From assembly GCF_019890725.1 (NCBI RefSeq), contig NZ_JAINZZ010000033.1:1-64000 (forward strand): DNA of 64,000 nt, given 5' to 3'. Below, in pieces: positions 15,928-22,984 of this stretch (positions are counted from its first letter, which is position 1; every line of letters begins with the position of its first letter). The stretch is from Actinacidiphila acidipaludis (GTDB taxonomy: Bacteria > Actinomycetota > Actinomycetes > Streptomycetales > Streptomycetaceae). Made by a program: the position numbers and the translations under genes. A model generated the notes under the pieces. It was given only the letters and a program-made list of their open reading frames with translations. It did no database searches and was not told the DNA's origin.

Positions 15928-16401
15928 ATGAGGGCAGAGGCAACAGCTGTGCTGGAACCGTTATGGCAGGCAGTGCTCGCACCGGAGCGGCTCGCCGCGG
16001 CCAACGGCGCCACCTGTGAGCTGCCCGCCGCCCTGGAGTCGGTGCGCGACGCGCGCCGCTTCACCCGGGCGACCCTTCAGCGCTGGGATCTCGGCGCGCT
16101 GCGCGACTCCGTCGAACTCGTCGCCTCCGAGCTGGTGACCAACGCCCTGCGCTACGCCGTGCCCGTGGGCGCGCCGGGTGCGCCCGTGGGCCTGAGCCTG
16201 GTCCGCTGGACCTCGCGTGTGGTGTGCGCGGTGCGCGACCCCAGCGCGATCGCGCCCGTCACCAAGGACCCCGACTTCGTCGCCGAGACCGGCCGCGGAC
16301 TGCACCTGGTCGAGTCGTTCAGCGAGAACTGGGGCTGGCACCCGCTCAGTGGAGCGGGGAAGGTGGTCTGGGCGCTGTTCCTCACGCCCGGCCCGCACTG
16401 A
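15928..16401 (+). CDS. RsbW-like ATP-binding protein (HATPase_c_2), contains TTA codon
   Basis: The 157-aa protein has a GHKL-type ATPase fold of the anti-sigma-factor kinase/regulatory class. Its N box is ELVASELVTNALRYA, the D box reads AVRDPS, and the G-rich motif is ETGRGLHLVESFS. The D box lacks the classical DxGxG and the protein is shorter than RsbW, as in many Streptomyces family members. Codon 12 (15961-15963) is TTA, which is in frame for any plausible start, so expression should depend on bldA tRNA. I chose ATG 15928, after a GGGGGG stretch; ATG 15850 is the alternative. Confidence 0.88.
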   Translation: MRAEATAVLEPLWQAVLAPERLAAANGATCELPAALESVRDARRFTRATLQRWDLGALRDSVELVASELVTNALRYAVPVGAPGAPVGLSLVRWTSRVVCAVRDPSAIAPVTKDPDFVAETGRGLHLVESFSENWGWHPLSGAGKVVWALFLTPGPH

Positions 16402-16434
16402 GACCGCCGGGCGCGGGCGATCCGGTAATACCGC

Positions 16435-16674
16435 TCAGCGCCCGGCGAGGTGGTCGAACTCTCCCGCTTTGACGCCGATGATCATCGACTCGATCTCGGC
16501 CTGCGTGTATATGAGCGCGGGGCCGTCCGGAAAGCGCGAATTGCGCACCGCTACTTCACCGCCGGGCAGTGCCGCGAACTCCACGCATGTTCCATTGGCA
16601 TTACTGTGACGGCTCTTCTGCCAGACGACCCCCGTAAGGTCTTCCGCCGACATTCCATTGTGCGTCCGGCGCAT
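16435..16674 (-). CDS. DUF397 protein
   Basis: The 79-aa protein shows DUF397 hallmarks: VVWQKSRHSNANGTCVEFAAL, then VAVRNSRFPDGPALIYTQAEIESMI. I chose ATG 16674 because GGGGAG lies about 6 nt upstream; the frame is open further to 16767. It is convergent with the ATPase gene, 33 nt apart. It is the probable partner of the XRE regulator at 14880-15746, although not in the usual adjacent same-strand order. Three CACGTGCA-type elements lie 56-88 bp upstream. Confidence 0.9.
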   Translation of the reverse strand: MRRTHNGMSAEDLTGVVWQKSRHSNANGTCVEFAALPGGEVAVRNSRFPDGPALIYTQAEIESMIIGVKAGEFDHLAGR

Positions 16675-16729
16675 AGCCACTCCCCATAAGTGCCTTGTCT
16701 GGTACCGGAGATGATAACTCGTAGAGTGA

Positions 16730-16762
16730 GCACGTGCATCTGCACGTGCATGTGCACGTGCA
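16730..16762. promoter_or_regulatory. Array of CACGTGCA palindromes upstream of DUF397 gene
   Basis: Three elements lie in 33 bp: GCACGTGCAT (16730-16739), TGCACGTGCA (16741-16750) and TGCACGTGCA (16753-16762). They are spaced 11-12 bp apart, about one helical turn, so a bound protein could sit on one face of the DNA. They lie upstream of the DUF397 start at 16674 on the minus strand and repeat the decamer at 15851-15860. Confidence 0.7.
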
Positions 16763-16907
16763 GTCACTCCCCGTGATCTGCAGGCCCGGCCTCAGCGCCC
16801 GGCCATGGGCGCCAAAACCCGGCGGGTGCGCTCGTGCGGTCGGATACGATATTGACGGTCCGTAGATGAATTCTTCACTCCGCGCAACGAATTGGGAGCA
16901 GCCTGCA

Positions 16908-18647
16908 ATGGCTCGTCACCTCATCACTTCAGCCCTGCCCTATATCAACGGGATCAAGCACCTGGGCAACATGGTGGGGTCCATGCTCCCGGCGGACGTC
17001 TATGCCCGTTACCTGCGTCAGCGCGGCCATGACGTGCTCTACATCTGCGCCACCGACGAGCACGGAACGCCCGCGGAACTGGCCGCCAAGGAGGCCGGAC
17101 TGCCGGTCGACGTGTTCTGCGCCCAGGCCCATGACGCCCAGAAAGCGATCTACGACGGTTTCGAGCTGTCCTTCGACCACTTCGGCCGGAGTTCCTCCGC
17201 GGAGAACCGGGACGTCACCCAGCACTTCGCCCGGCGCCTGCACGCCAACGGCTTCATCGAGGAGCGGGCGATCCGCCAGGTCTACTCGCTGGCCGACGAG
17301 CGCTTCCTGCCCGACCGCTACATCGTCGGCACCTGCCCGCACTGCGGCTACGACAAGGCGCGCGGGGACCAGTGCGAGAACTGCACCCGGGTGCTCGACC
17401 CGACCGACCTGATCGAACCGCGTTCGGCGATCAGCGGCAGCACCGCACTGGAAGTCAGGGAGACCAAGCACCTGTTCCTCCTGCAGTCGAAGCTGGCGGG
17501 CGAGGTCGAGGCGTGGATCGACGCCAACAGCGCGGACTGGCCGACCCTGGCCTCGTCGATCGCCCGCAAGTGGCTCACCGAGGGGCTCAAGGACCGCGCC
17601 ATCACCCGCGACCTCGATTGGGGCGTCCCCGTCCCCGCCGACACCTGGCCCGAACTGGCCGCCGAGGGCAAGGTCTTCTACGTCTGGTTCGACGCTCCCA
17701 TCGAGTACATCGGTTCCACCAAGGAGTGGGCGGACGCGGCGGGCGACGGCGAGACCCGCGACTGGAACTCCTGGTGGTACGAGGCGGACAGCGGTGAGAA
17801 CGCGGTGCGTTACACCCAGTTCATGGCCAAGGACAACGTCCCCTTCCACACCGTGATGTTCCCCGCCACCCAGCTCGGCACCCGCGAGCCGTGGAAGCGC
17901 GTCGACTACGTCAAGGCGTTCAACTGGCTCAACTACTACGGCGGGAAGTTCTCCACCTCCCAGCGCCGCGGCATCTTCACCGACGCCGCCCTGGAACTGC
18001 TGCCCGCCGACTACTGGCGCTACTTCCTGATGGCCAACGCGCCCGAGTCCGACGACACGTCCTTCACCTGGGAGCTGTTCGCCTCCTCGGTGAACAAGGA
18101 CCTCGCCGACACCCTCGGCAACTTCGTCAACCGCGTGCTGTCCTTCTCCCGCAAGCGCTTCGGCGACGAGGTGCCGGCCGGCGCCGCGGCCGGTGAGGCC
18201 GAGGCCAAGCTCGGCGAGCAGATCGCCGCGCTGCTGGCCGAGTACGAGTCCCACATGGACACCCTCCAGTTCCGCAAGGGCGCGCAGGCGCTGCGCGCCC
18301 TGTGGAGCGCGGGCAACTCCTACCTGGAGGAGAAGGCCCCCTGGATGGAGATCAAGACCGACCCCGAGGGCGCGGCGCTCACCCTGCGCACCGCGATGAA
18401 CCTGATCCACCTGTACGCGATCATCTCCGAACCGTTCATCCCCGGCTCGGCGAAGGCCATGCGCGGCGCCTTCACGCTGCCGTCCGACGACGCCCCGTGG
18501 GTCGGCGCCGAGGAGGCCCGCGCGCTGGCGTCGGTGCCGGCCGGCACGCCGTTCACCGTCCCGCCGGTGCTCTTCGCGAAGATCACCGACGAGGACCTGG
18601 CCTCCTACGTCGAGCGCTTCGGCGGCGACCCGGACCAGGCCGCCTGA
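16908..18647 (+). CDS. metG: Methionyl-tRNA synthetase
   Basis: The 579-aa class I synthetase has the HIGH-like [14 protein letters not shown] signature, a zinc-binding knuckle of four cysteines ([17 protein letters not shown]), the [12 protein letters not shown] catalytic region and KFSTSQRRG in the KMSKS position. The anticodon-binding helical bundle ends the protein. There is no C-terminal Trbp111-like extension. It charges tRNA-Met with methionine, an essential function. ATG 16908 gives [15 protein letters not shown], the usual start in actinomycetes. The KFSTS form is common in this MetRS subgroup rather than a defect. Confidence 0.97.
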   Translation: MARHLITSALPYINGIKHLGNMVGSMLPADVYARYLRQRGHDVLYICATDEHGTPAELAAKEAGLPVDVFCAQAHDAQKAIYDGFELSFDHFGRSSSAENRDVTQHFARRLHANGFIEERAIRQVYSLADERFLPDRYIVGTCPHCGYDKARGDQCENCTRVLDPTDLIEPRSAISGSTALEVRETKHLFLLQSKLAGEVEAWIDANSADWPTLASSIARKWLTEGLKDRAITRDLDWGVPVPADTWPELAAEGKVFYVWFDAPIEYIGSTKEWADAAGDGETRDWNSWWYEADSGENAVRYTQFMAKDNVPFHTVMFPATQLGTREPWKRVDYVKAFNWLNYYGGKFSTSQRRGIFTDAALELLPADYWRYFLMANAPESDDTSFTWELFASSVNKDLADTLGNFVNRVLSFSRKRFGDEVPAGAAAGEAEAKLGEQIAALLAEYESHMDTLQFRKGAQALRALWSAGNSYLEEKAPWMEIKTDPEGAALTLRTAMNLIHLYAIISEPFIPGSAKAMRGAFTLPSDDAPWVGAEEARALASVPAGTPFTVPPVLFAKITDEDLASYVERFGGDPDQAA

Positions 18648-18678
18648 GCCGCACACGTCACCTGCCACCAGCGGCCCG

Positions 18679-18703
18679 GGGCCGCCGCCGAGCGCGGCGG
18701 CCC
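18679..18703. terminator. Hairpin terminator between convergent metG and L,D-transpeptidase genes
   Basis: The inverted repeat GGGCCGCCGC / GCGGCGGCCC has a 5-nt loop and lies in the 78-bp convergent gap. It has no U-tract, as usual in high-GC actinobacteria. It could serve both genes. Confidence 0.55.
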
Positions 18704-18725
18704 GGCCGGCCGACGGACCGCGGCG

Positions 18726-19502
18726 TCAGCGCGCCAGGGACGCGGCGTCGCCCATCACCACGACGGGGTGCCGCGCGGGGTCCAGGGTGCGCAGCAGCGT
18801 GCGCATGGCCGTGGCCGGCAGGCTCACACAGCCCTCGGTCGGGCCGCCGTGGTCCACGTGCAGCCAGATGCCGCCGCCCCGCGACTCACCCATCGGCCGG
18901 GTCCAGTCGCGCGGCGACGTGCCGGTCCTGCGGTTGTAGTTGATGGCGATCACGTAGTCGAAGGCGCCCTTGAGGGACTGGCCGTGCACGCCGGTGCCCT
19001 GCGGGGTGAAGCCGATCGGCGCGTGGTCGTAGGTCAGCCGGGTGCCCGGGTCGGGCAGCCGCCCGCCCGCGTCGGTGAGGCTGTAGACCCCGATCGGGCT
19101 GCGCAGGTCCCCGGTGTGGTGCTCGTCGGTCCAGCCGTGGTCGGCGTTGTGGGCGGCCCAGGCCGGCCCGGCGGCGACCCAGCCGGCCGCCGGGTCGCGG
19201 CGGAAGAGGGTGACCCGGTCCGTGGTGGCGTCGCGGCCGGCGCCGGTGACGAGCACGACCTGGTCGGCGTCGCCCGGGATCTGCGCCAGCGTCCGCGGTC
19301 CCACGCCGGGCAGCGCGGCGGGCTGCGGGACGGGGGCGTCCCGTCCCGCGCGGCCCGCCTGGGTCTTGACGGAGTCCAGCGGTGCCACGTCGTCGACGTG
19401 CGAGGGTCTGGCGCCGTCCGCGGACGGGGAACACGCGGCGAGCAGCAGGGCGGCAGCGGCGAGGGCCGCGCCGGTGACGGCACGGCGGGGTGCGGTGTGC
19501 AC
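18726..19502 (-). CDS. L,D-transpeptidase-family (YkuD-like) lipoprotein
   Basis: The 258-aa protein has a lipoprotein signal peptide with lipobox LAAC near residue 24. The C-terminal catalytic domain carries HVDHGGPTEGCVSLP, the HxDHGG-x-T-x-GCVSLP form of YkuD/ErfK enzymes, with Cys as nucleophile. These enzymes form 3-3 cross-links in peptidoglycan, or trim or attach peptides outside the membrane. GTG 19502 lies 14 nt after the upstream gene, so it is the third gene of the sigma factor operon (20954 to 18726). This hints that the sigma factor responds to wall state. Confidence 0.87.
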   Translation of the reverse strand: MHTAPRRAVTGAALAAAALLLAACSPSADGARPSHVDDVAPLDSVKTQAGRAGRDAPVPQPAALPGVGPRTLAQIPGDADQVVLVTGAGRDATTDRVTLFRRDPAAGWVAAGPAWAAHNADHGWTDEHHTGDLRSPIGVYSLTDAGGRLPDPGTRLTYDHAPIGFTPQGTGVHGQSLKGAFDYVIAINYNRRTGTSPRDWTRPMGESRGGGIWLHVDHGGPTEGCVSLPATAMRTLLRTLDPARHPVVVMGDAASLAR

Positions 19503-19516
19503 GGTTGACTTGCCTT

Positions 19517-20338
19517 TCAGGTGAAGTCTGCTGTCGTCAGGACGTCGCGGACCTGCGCCTCCTGCGCAGGCCGAGGGTGCGCCAGGCACGCGGTGGCGAT
19601 GACGAGGACGGCCGAGCCGGAGGGGTCGGTGATCTGGGTGCCCAACTGCTCGGTCCCGCCCACCGACCGGCAGGCCGTGAACAGGTCCTCGTCGCCGATC
19701 TGCTGTCCGCGCAGCCGGGCCTTGGCGGCCATGGCCGGGCTGTCCTCGAAGCTGAGCTGCAGGAGCAGACCCCCCTGTGCGAGGGTCCGCTGCAGGGGCG
19801 TGCAGAAGCCGTCCAGGGCCTTGTCGCAGCCGCCCGCCGGCAGGGCGAGCGCCTGGGAGGAGATCCAGACGGAGGTCGAGCCGCCGGGCGCGAGCACCGA
19901 CCAACTGCCCGGCACCCGCAGGAGCAGGCCGCCGAGCTTGGTGAAGTGCCGTTCCAGGACGCCCCCGTCGTCGCGGGCGGCGTCCTCGGTGCTCGTCGGC
20001 GTCGGGGGGGATGTGGCGCCGGACGGCGCGTCCGGCGAGGACGTCGACGCGGAGGACGGGCCGGCGGAGGACGGGCCGGCGGACGCCGGGAGCGCGAGCG
20101 CGGGGCTGCGGACGCCCGGCGCCGGGACACCGGCCGAGCCGCCGGTGCCGGGCACCAGCAGTCCCGCCAGGACGACGGCGAGCACCGCCGCCCCGGACAG
20201 GCCGGCCGCGCGGCGGCGCCGACGCCGCCGGATGCGGGTCCGGACGCACTCCAGGCGCTGGGCGGGCGCGGACAGTTGGGGCACGGCGCGCTCCAGCAGG
20301 GCGCGCAGTTCCCGCTCTTCGGTCTCGGACTCAGCCAC
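19517..20338 (-). CDS. Single-pass membrane protein, putative anti-sigma factor of the adjacent SigE-family sigma
   Basis: The 273-aa protein has an acidic N-terminal cytoplasmic part (ESETEERELRALLERAV) with a basic RIRRRRRRRAAG membrane-proximal patch. One transmembrane helix (LSGAAVLAVVLAGLLV) leads to a Ser/Pro/Ala-rich spacer. An extracellular domain of about 140 aa has three Cys residues. GTG 20338 overlaps the sigma factor's stop by 8 nt, so translation is coupled. Topology and coupling suggest an anti-sigma role, but there is no ZAS (HxxxCxxC) motif. This is inference from context rather than homology. Confidence 0.7.
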   Translation of the reverse strand: MAESETEERELRALLERAVPQLSAPAQRLECVRTRIRRRRRRRAAGLSGAAVLAVVLAGLLVPGTGGSAGVPAPGVRSPALALPASAGPSSAGPSSASTSSPDAPSGATSPPTPTSTEDAARDDGGVLERHFTKLGGLLLRVPGSWSVLAPGGSTSVWISSQALALPAGGCDKALDGFCTPLQRTLAQGGLLLQLSFEDSPAMAAKARLRGQQIGDEDLFTACRSVGGTEQLGTQITDPSGSAVLVIATACLAHPRPAQEAQVRDVLTTADFT

Positions 20339-20954
20339 GGCCCTCACCGCACTCCGCGCCGACGACGTCGGCGATCTGCGCGGCATGCGCGACATGCGCG
20401 ACGGACGCCGGATGCGCGGCACCCGCCGGCCGCGGCACGCCGGGCGCGGGACCGCCCGCGGCCCCCACGAGATCCGTCCCACCCGGCAGCCGGCCCCGCA
20501 GCGTGCGCAGCGCCTTCGCCGCCTGGCTCTTGACCGTGCCCTCCGAACACCCCAGCACCGCCGCGGTCTCGGTGACGCTCAGGTCCTCGAAGTAGCGCAG
20601 CACCACGACCGAGCGCTGACGCACCGGCAGGGCTCGGATCGCCTGGCCGAGGGCCTGGCCCAGGTCGACCTCGGCGAACGGGTCGTCCGTCGCCGCCCGG
20701 TCCGGCAGGTCGCCGTGCGGGACTTCGCCCCGCCAGCGGCGGCGCCACCACGAGGCGTGCGTGTGCACGAGGGCCTTGCGCACGTACGCCTCCGGGTTCT
20801 CGTCCGCGATCCGGTGCCACGTGGGCCACACCCGCGCCAGGACGGTCTGCAGCAGATCCTCCGCGAGGTGGGCGTCGCCCGTGAGCAGCCAGGCGACCCG
20901 CAGCAGCCTGGGGCCGCGGGCAGCCACGAACTCCTCGAACCCGGGTGCGCTCAC
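20331..20954 (-). CDS. SigE-family (ECF) RNA polymerase sigma factor
   Basis: The 207-aa protein has sigma region 2 (LLRVAWLLTGDAHLAEDLLQTVLARVWPTW) and region 4 (ALPVRQRSVVVLRYFEDLSVTETAAVLGCSEGTVKSQAAKALRTLR), the Streptomyces SigE-family pattern. After region 4 there is an Ala/Gly/Pro/His-rich tail of about 45 aa that is not part of the core sigma fold. GTG 20954 has GAGAGGA about 7 nt upstream. It heads a three-gene operon with a membrane protein and an L,D-transpeptidase, suggesting control of a cell-envelope response. Confidence 0.92.
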   Translation of the reverse strand: MSAPGFEEFVAARGPRLLRVAWLLTGDAHLAEDLLQTVLARVWPTWHRIADENPEAYVRKALVHTHASWWRRRWRGEVPHGDLPDRAATDDPFAEVDLGQALGQAIRALPVRQRSVVVLRYFEDLSVTETAAVLGCSEGTVKSQAAKALRTLRGRLPGGTDLVGAAGGPAPGVPRPAGAAHPASVAHVAHAAQIADVVGAECGEGRG

Positions 20955-21050
20955 CGTGCGTCCTCTCCACACCCGTTGAACTGTCTGGACCCCCGTCCGC
21001 GTTGCCCTCTCTCCCGAACTACCCCGAAAATCTCTTCGCACGGCAACACG

Positions 21051-21083
21051 AAAGGGGGCACCTCCGCCGGAGGTGCCCCCTTT
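21051..21083. terminator. Strong hairpin terminator after aspS
   Basis: Perfect 15-bp arms (21051-21065 and 21069-21083, AAAGGGGGCACCTCC and complement) enclose a 3-nt loop, with A/T tails at both ends. It lies 14 bp downstream of the aspS stop and 97 bp upstream of the sigma factor start, so it insulates the two transcription units. Confidence 0.9.
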
Positions 21084-21096
21084 CAGCGTGCCGGGG

Positions 21097-22860
21097 TCAG
21101 GACTTCTGCTGCTTGCGGAGCTGGATGTGCAGCTCGCGCAGACGCGCCTCGGTGACCTCCGAGGGGGCGCCCATGAGCAGGTCCTGCGCGTTCTGGTTGA
21201 GCGGGAACGCGATGGTCTCGCGGATGTTGGGCTCGTCGGCCAGCAGCATGACCATGCGGTCCACGCCCGGGGCGATGCCACCGTGCGGCGGGGCGCCGAA
21301 GTGGAACGCGCGCAGCATGCCGCCGAACTCGGCCTCGACCGTGGCCCGGTCGTACCCGGCGATCTCGAACGCCTTGTACATCACGGCCGGTTCGTGGTTC
21401 CTGATCGCACCGGAGGACAGCTCGATGCCGTTGCAGACGATGTCGTACTGCCAGGCCAGGATGTCCAGCGGGTCCTGGTTCTCCAGCGCCTCCAGGCCGC
21501 CCTGCGGCATCGAGAACGGGTTGTGGGAGAACTCGATCTGCCCGGTGTCCTCGTTCCGCTCGAACATCGGGAAGTCCACGATCCAGCAGAACCGGAAGAC
21601 GTCCTCGTCGAACTGGCCGGCCCGCTTGGCGGCCTCGACCCGGACCGGGCCCATGATCTTGGAGACCTCGTCGAACTCGCCCGCGCCGAAGAAGATCGCG
21701 GTGCCGGGCTTGGCGCCGACGGCGCCCAGCAGCGCGGCCACGTCCTGCTCGGTGAGGAACTTCGCGATCGGACCGGTCAGCGCGTTGCCGTCGCCGACCC
21801 GGACCCACGCCAGGCCCTGCGCGCCGAGCGAGACCGCGTACTCGCCGAGCGAGTCGAAGAACTTCCGCGGCTGGTCGGCGGTGTCGTGGACGGCCAGCGC
21901 GCGCACGTGCTTGCCGGCGAACGCCTTGAACTGCGAGTCGGCGAACACCGAGGAGACGTCGACCAGTTCCAGCGAGGTGCGCAGGTCCGGCTTGTCGTTG
22001 CCGTACTTGACCATCGACTCGCGGAACGGGATGCGCGGGAACGGCGAGGTGACCGTGCGGCCGCCGCCGAGCTCGGTGAACAGGTCGGTCATCACCTTCT
22101 CGATGACGCCGAAGACGTCCTCCTGCTCGACGAAGCTCATCTCGACGTCGAGCTGGTAGAACTCGCCGGGCGAGCGGTCGGCGCGGGAGTCCTCGTCGCG
22201 GAAGCAGGGCGCGATCTGGAAGTACCGGTCGAAGCCGGAGATCATCAGCAGCTGCTTGAACTGCTGCGGTGCCTGCGGCAGCGCGTAGAACTTGCCGGCG
22301 TGCACCCGGGAGGGCACCAGGAAGTCGCGGGCGCCCTCGGGGGAGGTCGCCGACAGGATCGGGGTGGCCATCTCGTTGAAGCCGAGCGCGGTCATCTCGC
22401 GGCGCAGGAACGAGATCACCTGGGTGCGCAGCATGATGTTGCGGTGCATGCGCTGGCGGCGCAGGTCCAGGAAGCGGTTGGTGAGCCGCATCTCCTCGTT
22501 GGCGTTGTCCTCCGGGAAGACCGGGAACGGGAGCTGGTCGGCGGCGCCGAGCACCTCCACCGTGGAGACCTCGACCTCGATCTCGCCGGTCGGCAGCTCC
22601 GGGTTGACGTTCTCCGCGGAACGGGCGACCACCCGGCCGTCCACCCGCAGCACGGACTCCTTGGACTGCCCGGAGAGCTGGTCGTACACGGGCGAGCCGG
22701 GGTGGACCACGAGCTGGGTCACCCCGTAGTGGTCCCGCAGATCGACGAAGAGGATGCCGCCCAGGTCACGGCGATTGTGCAGCCAGCCGGACAGGCGGAC
22801 GTCGGTGTCGACGTCGGTGGCGCGCAGCTCTCCGCAGGTGTGGGACCGGTACCGGTGCAT
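21097..22860 (-). CDS. aspS: Aspartyl-tRNA synthetase
   Basis: The 587-aa class IIb synthetase is of bacterial type. It has an N-terminal OB-fold anticodon domain ([20 protein letters not shown]), a catalytic core with motif 2 ([21 protein letters not shown]) and the bacterial GAD insertion domain. Motif 3 is [15 protein letters not shown]. It charges tRNA-Asp. Actinobacterial enzymes can be non-discriminating when asparaginyl synthetase is missing, which cannot be judged here. It is divergent from the SpoIIE phosphatase gene with a 124-bp shared upstream region. Confidence 0.98.
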   Translation of the reverse strand: MHRYRSHTCGELRATDVDTDVRLSGWLHNRRDLGGILFVDLRDHYGVTQLVVHPGSPVYDQLSGQSKESVLRVDGRVVARSAENVNPELPTGEIEVEVSTVEVLGAADQLPFPVFPEDNANEEMRLTNRFLDLRRQRMHRNIMLRTQVISFLRREMTALGFNEMATPILSATSPEGARDFLVPSRVHAGKFYALPQAPQQFKQLLMISGFDRYFQIAPCFRDEDSRADRSPGEFYQLDVEMSFVEQEDVFGVIEKVMTDLFTELGGGRTVTSPFPRIPFRESMVKYGNDKPDLRTSLELVDVSSVFADSQFKAFAGKHVRALAVHDTADQPRKFFDSLGEYAVSLGAQGLAWVRVGDGNALTGPIAKFLTEQDVAALLGAVGAKPGTAIFFGAGEFDEVSKIMGPVRVEAAKRAGQFDEDVFRFCWIVDFPMFERNEDTGQIEFSHNPFSMPQGGLEALENQDPLDILAWQYDIVCNGIELSSGAIRNHEPAVMYKAFEIAGYDRATVEAEFGGMLRAFHFGAPPHGGIAPGVDRMVMLLADEPNIRETIAFPLNQNAQDLLMGAPSEVTEARLRELHIQLRKQQKS

Positions 22861-22972
22861 CGTTCGTCCAAGTCGTCAGGTCGTCGCGATAGAGGGGGAA
22901 CCCGCACAGCCTACCGGCGGGGCACCCCGCTCCCGCATCCGCATAGGTTCGCTCATTTCTGCGCTATCCCCA

Positions 22973-22984
22973 TAAACTGGGCGA
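22973..22984 (+). promoter_or_regulatory. Possible -10 element giving a leaderless SpoIIE transcript
   Basis: TAAACT at 22973-22978 resembles a -10 box and ends 6 nt before ATG 22985. No purine-rich ribosome binding site precedes the ATG. Transcription starting at or beside the ATG would give a leaderless mRNA, which is common in actinobacteria. No good -35 was found (TTCGCT at 19-bp spacing is the best). Confidence 0.4.

Noticed and set aside
16697-16710. TGGTACCGG upstream of metG resembling a T-box core
   Set aside because: Only the short core matches. There is no specifier loop or antiterminator, and it lies in the DUF397 promoter region on the other side.
17938-17970. MetRS with KFSTS in place of KMSKS, as a possible inactive enzyme
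   Set aside because: This variant is common in the MetRS subgroup with four zinc cysteines, and all other active-site motifs are intact.
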